A stretch of 64,000 nucleotides of DNA from Owenia fusiformis. Its lineage: Eukaryota; Annelida; Polychaeta; Sabellida; Oweniidae. The position numbers and the translations under genes are program-made. The stretch spans positions 19,608,931-19,672,930 of the forward strand of contig CAIIXF020000003.1 of NCBI GenBank assembly GCA_903813345.2, in the 5' to 3' direction. Below the pieces are notes generated by a model. It made no database searches, was not told the DNA's origin, and was given only the letters and a program-made list of their open reading frames with translations. Numbering within the stretch: position 1 is the stretch's first letter; every line of letters begins with the position of its first letter. Below, one piece after another: positions 38,201 through 47,200 of the stretch.

Positions 38201-41200
38201 AATCAGATTATGTTTTAAACTGTCTGATGTGAAAGTTTGAAATCATTGTTTGAGGTTTGCTCTTGATGTTTTAAACTGTCTGATGTCAGTGTTTCGTTGA
38301 AGTGACATTAGTTTCCTCTAGAATAGTATAAATACTGTTTTGATTCTTGATGAAGTCATTACTGATCTGACTTGCCTAGCAATCACATCACAACTCTAAA
38401 CAACTCTAGACACAATGGATTCCTACTCTATGCAAGAAGCTGAAGCTTATGGAGTACCAGAGAGAGACAACAGTCTGGATTTGGAGCAAACTACTGAACA
38501 ACTGGATGTTGCCTACAGAAAATTCACCAGAGCATGTGACCAACTGCTGCTGATTGACGATAAGGCCAAAATGGTGGAATTACGCTACCAGCGAGCCAAG
38601 CTACACCAGAGAGAGGCTCATCGCTACTCCCTACGCCTACAGATATCAACACTCAGCAACATGAAGATGATGTTCTACCACTATGCAACTGAGATGGCTG
38701 CTGTAGTTGAGGACCTCAAGAGTAAAGTTGACCAGATGAAGACTCAAGATTCTGATGATGAGTCTGAGTATTCCTTCTTTGAAAATGACGAAGATAATGA
38801 GATGTCAGAATGAAGCACCTGTATACAATTCTTGAGACTTTCCCTTTAAGAGCTACATACTGAAAGGTCCTTTTCAGGACCATCCATTTCTTACAAAAGA
38901 GATATCTAATTATGAATGATGTATGTATGAATGGATTATCTTGTGCAATCCATATAGGTAATGTTAGATTGTTGAAAATCTGATATTCTAATATTGAAGT
39001 TCCCTTCATGATTTCACAGATTTTCATCTTGCGTGAAGGAGTTGGAACATCTCTTGGGGATGAAACTATTTCTCTGAAAAATGTAAACTAGAAAACAGTA
39101 ACTTCACGGAGTAGCAAATCCGAAAGAACAAAACATGTTTTGATAAATACCGGCTATCATGAAACTTATTCTTAAACAAAGCTATTTTGTATAGACATAT
39201 CAAAAAGCCACGTAAGATATGGCAAGCATTTCAGAGCTATATCTTAAGTTCGAAGAATACTGTAACCACAAAAAAATGGTTATGTTAGATCCATGTCTTA
39301 TCTTCAAATGACCTAAGGATGATAATCAAGTTGATTGGATTATCTCTTAAACTGTCTCTAATCCACCAATCTTCACCAAAAATACAGCATTTCATTTCAG
39401 CTTTTGTGGCAAAATTACAATTTACTGTAAGACATGATTAACCTCTAAAAAGGAAAACTAAATTACTTTGGGATGAGTATAATCCAAAGAAATAACTTTT
39501 TAAGGCCAAATTTTCAACCTAAAAGTTCCTAGGCATCAGCATATTAGACTGTCTGATTCCAATGTTTTGTTGAAGTGAGTGTATTAAACTTTCTGATGCC
39601 AATGTTTTGTTGAAGTTATTGTATTAAACTGTCCAATGCCAATGTTTTGTTGAAGTGAGTATATAAATTGTCTGATGTCTAAGTTTACAATCAGATTATA
39701 AAAAATGTGTTTCATGTTTTAAACTGTCTGGTGTCAATGTCTGTTTGAAGTGAGTGCATTAAACAGTGTAATGTCTAAGTTTATAATCAGATTATGTTTT
39801 AAACTGTCTGATGTCAAAGTTTGAAATCATTGTTTGAGGTTTACTCTTGATGTTTTAAACTGTCTGATGTCAATGTTTGAAGTGAGTGTAATAAACTGTC
39901 TGATGTTAAAGCTAGAAATCATTGTTTGAGGTTTGCTCTTAATGTTTTAAACTGTCTGATGTCAGTGTTTCTTTGAAGTGACATTAGTTTCCTCTAGAAC
40001 AGTATAAATACTGTTTTGATTCTTGTTGAAGTCATTACTGATCTGACTTGCCTAGCAATCACATCACAACTCTAAACACACAGACACAATGAATTCCTAG
40101 TCTATGCAAGAAGCTGAAGCTTATGGAGTACCAGAGAGAGACAACAGTCTGGATTTGGAGCAAACTACTGAACAACTGGATGTTGCCTACAGAAAATTCA
40201 CCAGGCAGGGCATGTGACCAGCTGCTGCTGATTGATGACAGAGCCAAGATGGTGGAGTTACGCTACCAGCGAGCCAAGCTACACCAGAGAGAGGCCCATC
40301 GCTACTCCCTACGCCTACAGATATCAACACTCAGCAACATGAAGATGATGTTCTACCACTATGCAACTGAGATGGCTGCTGTAGTTGAGGACCTCAAGAG
40401 TAAAGTTGACCAGATGAAGACTCAGGATTCTGATGATGAGTCTGAGTATTCCTTCTTTGAAAATGATGAAGAAGCTGAGATGTCAGAATGAAGCAGCTGT
40501 ATACAGTTCTTGAGACTTTCCCTTCAAGAGCTACATACTGAACGGTCCTTTCAGGACCATGCATTTCTTGCAAAATTAGATCATGAATAATGTATGGATA
40601 ATGAAGAATCCTGTACAGTGTATATGAGAAATGTTAGAACATTTGATATTCTAATGTATGTATGTATGTATGTATAGCTTCATTGCCCTAAATTAATTAG
40701 GAGATACATATTATTTATATGCAAATACATAGTATAACTAGACTTTGGAAATTGAACGAAGTTCAATTTCAGACTCCAGATCTAGACTTTTTTAAGCCCA
40801 GTCATCTAAAATAAAACAAGTCATCCAGAATAAGCTGAGTCATCCAGAATAAGATGGATGGATAAAATAGGAAGGTAGGAAAGGATAGAATGGGTTGGAA
40901 CGATAGGATAGAATAAGAAAGAAGGATAGGATAGAACAGAATAGGAAGAAAGGATATGATAGGAGAGGATAGGAAGGATATGAAGGAAAGGATACGAAGG
41001 AAGGATAGATAGGAAGGATAGGATAGGATATGATCAGATAGGAAGGATGGATGAATTTTTCAATATTTTCTTCTCTACTCTTGACTTTCTATCAGGATAC
41101 CATCAGATCGATTTTCCGAAATCTCAAAACGCCATAACTTCCTAACCGAAAGTCGGATCTAAATTTGATTTAAAGATTCGGATCCCTGACAAAATTTTAC

Positions 41201-44200
41201 CCCTAATTCATAACTCATACGTTAAATTTGGCGAATTTTTTATTTTGACCTACTTTTCGGACACGCCATAACTTCCGAACCGGAAGTCGGATCGAAATTT
41301 GGTTTGCAGATTCGGATTCCTGACAAAATTCTATTCCTAATTCATAACTCATACGTTAAATTTGGAGAACTTTTTATTTTAACCTACTTTTCGGACACCA
41401 TATCTCAAAAGTGGGTCAAAATACTTTCTGACGGCAAAAGGCTAACACTATAAGCACACTCTTGGCTACATGTATACACAATTTCGAAGAATATAATTGA
41501 AGTGTAGTGTCAGAATCGCAAAAATAAGGAAAACCTTTGAATTTGACCTAGATTTTGACCTAGGAATTTTGGTGTCCAAATTCTGAAGCTAGATGGCTTT
41601 TGAGGTCCCCTTCTTTTGAAGGCTTTCATTAAATTAAGCTGAACTCAGTCTATATGTCGTATTTTTCATTTCAAAAAAATCTTTTTTCCCATTGACTTAA
41701 CATGGGCACAAAATTTAGCGATTTTTGAGTTTTCAAAACGCCATAACTTCCGAACCAGGAGTCGGATCGAAATTTGGTTTGTAGATTCGGATTCCTGACA
41801 AAATTCTACCCCTAATTCATAACTCATACATTGAATTTGGAGCAGGTTTAGGTGTGACCTTCTTTCTGGACGCCATATCTCAAAATCGGTTTGAGATATC
41901 AAAAAACTAAATGACCCTAGATTTCCTACTTTTTTATGAGGAACACAATGAAAAAAACCTGGATCGAAAATATTGAAGGACGACTGAGAAAATTGAAAAA
42001 AGTGACAAAGTACTGGATTTGACCTAGTTCTTGACCTTTGACCTAGAAAAAAATTTGACCCAATTTCCCACCAACTAGATACTGAACCTAAATCAACTGT
42101 ATAATGGTCTTTCCTGGATACCTTATAGTTACTGAAAAAACTCAAAAAGAAAAATAAGAATAATAAGAAGAATAAGAATACTGGCAAATACAATAGACTC
42201 CAGATTGACATCTGGAGTCTAATAAAATTAACATTTGAAAAAGAACAACCTATTTACATGATGTTTGTATTATATATATATACATGAAATTGTGTTTCAG
42301 AGCATTGACATTCATCATGAGGATGAAGGTCCATGTTCAGTTAGACAGTCTGTTCTGTATTATCGAAGCTCTGATATTATAGTTGATTTTGACAAATTCT
42401 GCAAACTTTCTCAAATTCAACATAGAATGTTGATCACATGTAGCATTAATGCCGAGAATTGTGTCACAATCAAATTTCACCTTCAATTCAGTGCAGAAAT
42501 TAGCCAGTTGCTCTCTGGTTTGTATGTAACTTTCAGATTTACAGTAAAATAAGAAATGTTCTACAGTCTCTGTCTCAAATGAGTCACACATTGTACATAA
42601 TTTAGATTTGTTATCTCCTCCACGATATTTGCAATTAAGCATATGTTCACCAGTTAACAGTTTGAACATTATAATACAAGAAGACATGGCTCTTGGAAAT
42701 TCCTGTGCGACACACCACCATATATTAGGTTTAAGTGCATTAAAGTTCAACTTACGAAAATGATTCAGACCACTGTAGAAATTCCCTTCACAATTTCACA
42801 GATTTTGAACAATAATTTTTCAGGTTACTTGAAAGAGGAATTGCCAAAAGGGGAAAGACCATTAAAAATCATTATAAAACGCAGCAACAAAACAACTAAG
42901 AAACACAGTACAAGCACATTCGAACAAAGAAAAGAAATGAATGCCTCCTTCTTCACTGGTTACTTGAAAGGTATTTTCATAAGAAAACACTGATGGCAAC
43001 ATTGGAAATCAGTCATTTAGGATGCCGTAATTAAATATGCTAGGCATATTTAGTACAAAATGGCCATTGCTACTCCCTATGGCAATAGTTCTTTACACTA
43101 AGCAAAGATATCCATCAATGCAGCTATGAAATACTTAAGATGAACCAGTTATCTAAAAATAAAGGACCCACGGTCCTGTGCTCACACAGTTTGGAATCTT
43201 CAGAGGAATGTATATCCTGACTTTCAAACAAAAATATTGATTTGGATTTGTATTCTCGAACTTCAAGAAACTTAGATAGCACAGTTGTGTGACCTAGTTT
43301 GATGACCTTTGACCTTGAAAATTTTACTTATTCAGACCTCAGTAAGGTCTTTTGTGATTTTTTGACCTTTCGAAGTTCACTGAAGGTCAAGTCCTAAAAC
43401 TTATGTCAGATTTGAACTCCTGGCAACTTGTAGATGATTTTCAAAAAAAAATGGTCAAATTGAAAACTAACTTATTTTTACTGTTTTTTGACATCAAATA
43501 TCTCAAAAACCGAAAAAATTTGATGCTGACATATGTTGAGCAATATGTAGGGAATGCTTAAATCTAGTAATGATGTAATTCATTGCAAGGACTGATCAAA
43601 TATAAGGCCTACTTTTTGTCAAATTTTATAGAGTAAACACCAAAAACTGTAATTCCAAGAACTTTGAAATCTTCAGAGGACATAAGTTGCATATACAGCA
43701 ACTACTACAAGTTATTTGAAAGTTCTACTTCAACAAAGTGTCTAGTATTTACAGAAAATTTGACTTTTTGACATCAAAATCAGCAATTTCTCGGAAACTG
43801 GGCGAACTTGGGAAATGGCGATGATAAGTCAAATAGGCATTATGGATATGCATACAATTATCTACAATTATCTACGGACACCTGGTCGATCCCATAGGCT
43901 CACTGTGTGAGCCAAAAATATAATTGCCACACATCTGAATGCCACCATGATTAGCTTATTCAATGATGGTACACCTGAATGCAAAGTGAAATCTCTTTGG
44001 ACTTTGTAGTAAAAATAGTCAAGACAAAAGTTTGGCAATGTCAATTTCTCTATTGTACCACCATTTGAACGTTGAAGCATGTTTATTTGTGGCAGATTCA
44101 GGAAAAAATTATCTTTGTCATACATTTCTTCATGTAAGTGGTCGAGAAAAAATGTCCACACATGAACAGCTTTTGAAAGGAGAGTCATGGTTGACCAACC

Positions 44201-47200
44201 CAGCGTGAACCCCACTACTACTATACAACATGATGATAGTATCTCATAAACAAGGTGGTCAAAAAACTGTAACCATAGTTTTTCCTCATATCTTTGTCAT
44301 TTTAGGAAAAGGAAGCATTTTGGCACATGTGTATATCATTAATTTTTTCACCATCTAAATAACCAACATAATGCTTCAGCACTTTAACCAACATGTTCCT
44401 TAATTTCCAATTTGATGCACTGGTAAACTCTAACAATTATATACCATCTGGAACCTAAGCTTCTGATGTAGTAGTGGAGAGGTTCCTTCACACAGACAGA
44501 ATCATAATTTAGTGTATACTTAGCAGATAGGTTCCTTTACCTTTGAAGATGCTAACAGAAATGCTTCTCAGGAAGTTCTGGGGTTAACTCAGGGGAGTTG
44601 ATAGGTAGCAACAGTGGTTCCAACAAGACAGAGCCATTCCCCATACATCTAATGATGCACTAGAATTGCTTTGGAACCACTTCTATGACCACATTACTAT
44701 CATCAAGACAACAGATACTATGCAAAGAAATACCGCACAAACCTGTTAATTTTGCAGCTAGTTTTGTCATTTCTACTACTAGTTTGTCAAACACATATTT
44801 CTTGCCGGAGCTTATCTCTACCATCTTCTGTTTATCTACCTTTACTTTCTGGTGTCTGCAAAAAGAAAACAATGGTTTGAAAAATGTTAAAGCCTCATCC
44901 AGTATTACTGATTTCTTGTCAGTAGTTGGTTTGGTTATCACAAAATAAATGTTCTCAAAAGCTTGGAATTACTATATTTCTAGTGCAACCAAGGATATAA
45001 ACCTCTTGAATGAAGAATTAGCAATGAATGACACTTACTTACAATGACTGGAACTTACTTGCAATGAATGACACTTACTTACAATGACTGGTACTTACTT
45101 GCAATGACTGGAACTTACTTGCAATGAATGACACTTACTTACAATGACTGGAACTTACTTGCAATGAATGACACTTACTTGCAATAAAAGTACTTACTTT
45201 CAATGACTGGAACTTACTTGCAATGAATGACGCTTACTTGCAATAAAAGTACTTACTTTCAATGACTGGAACTTACTCGCAATGAATGACACTTTCTTTC
45301 AATGAATGGAACTTACTTGCCATGAATGGTATTTACTTGAAATGACTGGATCTTGTTTGCAATGAATGACACTTGCAATAACTGGAACTTACTTGCAATG
45401 AATTGTACTTACTTAGAATGACTGGTACTTACTTGCAATGACTGGATCTAACTTGCAATGAATGACACTTACTTGCAATGTCTGGAAGTTATATGCAATA
45501 ATTGGTATTTACTTCCAACAACTGGAACTTACAGTACTTTCAATGATCAGGACTTACTTGCACGCTGTATATAGGGCTGCTGACTGGAATAGAGGTGTGG
45601 TAAAATCTATACTACTCTCATCATCTGTACTGTCTAAGCTTCCCCCATGGTCCTGACTGTATCTGAAATATACAGTAAATTCTAAAATTATGCATCAATG
45701 ATACTAAAAGCAATATAAAAAGACAGGAATTACCAACATTGCATCAAATTCCCATTAAAACACCAGTCAAAATGGATCTGTTCTTCTGAGGTGAATGATT
45801 GTTTCTATGAGGATTAAGAACATCAGACAATGCTTAACACGAACTGAATTAATATGTATGTACCTAGTGATTACTTTACAGCCCTCTTGGTGAAAAATTC
45901 TTTCAAAATCATGCAGTTTTTCACCATTCCAAGCAATTTTCAAGTGATTTTGTGCAAAAGTTGTCAAATGTGAACCCATCTGGAATTTTTTGGAGAGGTG
46001 GCTTATAAAGCACTTGAGTAGTGATGATTTTACTGATTATCTTGTGAGTATTTTACTAAAAAGTGGGTAATTTACAGTACCTAGTGAGTATTTTAGTTGC
46101 CAATTCTGTACTCCCGGTGCAACCAAACTTCACAGCCAGATCTTTTAATGTCAACCTTGTTTGTAGGTCTAGCAGGTTCTCCAGGATCTTATAAGATGCT
46201 GTATACATCTTCTTTGTTGTCCCCGACAGCTTTATTACACTTGCCTAAAAAGACAGTAATAACAAGGCATTAACATGCAATATGTCACCACCTACCATTT
46301 GTTACTAACACTGACTGCCAAATTCCAACCACCAAATGCCAACTGCCAAATACCATCCACAAAAAAGTTAAAACTATAACAATATGTCACAGCTCGGTGG
46401 TAGTAACATAAAAATGTGAAGCGGAACACTTTTCTAAGCAGAACACCTCATGACTCATAAGTGTAACAGTTTTTCAAGACTAGGGATCCATTGGTTTATG
46501 TAACTGGGCATTCAAGTGTGAAGTACCTCCCAAGTGGAACACTGCAGTAGAACCAAACAAGCCATTAACATGCAAACTGTCACAACCTGCCATTTGTTAC
46601 AGACACTGAATGCCAAACACCAACCACCGAACACCATCCACAAAAATTGACCAAAGTCTCCAAATAAGCAGGTGTTCACATTTTAAGGTTTTTAAATATG
46701 TGAGTCAATAAATAATTTGAAAGTGAGAAAAAAGGTACAGATTGAGAGGTGTCTGGATGAAACAGTGTTCAGATATATACAGGTTTCACTGTACTTTAAT
46801 TAGCACTCATTTTGAGCTCTATTTTACAGCGACTCAATAATTCTTGTGACACACAATCCCCTAGTGAGTCAATGGGACAAGAATCCTCAAATGGTACCTG
46901 TTTCCATCTTTATAAACAATTAGGTAATCACCTTATCTACTGTTTCTCCATGCTGTTGAGCTGCAAGGTCGAGGCAGATGACAGCCTTGCAAGAACCACT
47001 CACATTATAACTCCCCATGCCACCTGTCGTAGCACGCACTTCGGCAAGTCGCAGCAACTCATTTGCTTTTCTGTGAAAAATAGGAAAACATCACATCCAT
47101 TAACTATTAATGCAACTACAGTAAGACCTGTTGAAAAGGAACACCTGTGGTACCTCTAAAAAGTGTTCCAATTAGGAGGTGTTCAACTTAAAGAGGTTTG

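Larger units (their letters stand above)
22070..39073 (-). repeat. About 14 relic copies of ORC6 exon 6 within the array
   Basis: Each unit carries one or two minus-strand copies resembling ORC6 exon 6. They begin right after a TTTTTCAG acceptor at about 22120, 22441, 23844, 25252, 28617, 29758, 31164, 31500, 33388, 33710, 35117, 35450, 37340 and 39073. All align to the real exon (20751-20677) through AGATCTG-CAACTCC-TCAT-CAAGATG. A 7-nt deletion near the start makes the entering frame read E-K-stop (TAG). Possible donors GTAAAA or GTGAAA follow about 50 nt on. They show that the duplicated unit included ORC6 exon 6. Confidence 0.8.
22670..39975 (+). repeat. 40-bp promoter minisatellite upstream of each array gene
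   Basis: Consensus pieces are ATTAAACTGTCTGATGTCAA and TGTTTTGTTGAAGTGAGTGT, together about 40 bp. Blocks lie at about 22670-23060, 24075-24470, 26735-27230, 28795-28980, 30000-30385, 31740-31808 with 32291-32610, 33955-34335, 35695-35758 with 36240-36560, 37610-37772 with 38190-38300, and 39535-39975. Every copy of the gene has several units ending about 35-60 bp before its TATA box. The TGATGTCA core is one base from the CREB/ATF site TGACGTCA. Confidence 0.8.

Noticed and set aside
21462-40491. Array protein as a divergent histone
   Set aside because: The 3' end suggested it, but the sequence has no histone-fold signatures, no basic tail and a strongly acidic C-terminus.
42760-42993. Plus-strand frame with GYLKEELPKGERPLK
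   Set aside because: It starts in array-derived repeat sequence and shows no recognisable family. Splice-like CAGG is present but no partner exon was found.
43868-44215. Minus-strand 115-codon frame in ORC6 intron 5
   Set aside because: No domain, repeat or splice support; overlaps an apparent old inverted repeat.
44660-44941. ORC6 ending at 44660 as a complete gene
   Set aside because: That form lacks the C-terminal ORC3-binding helix, which was found in phase at 20332-20211 with a linking exon at 20751-20677. It could still exist as a short isoform.
45020-45560. CRISPR-like regular repeat array
   Set aside because: The 20-bp and 40-bp repeats are contiguous with no unique spacers and the genome is eukaryotic; they are minisatellites.
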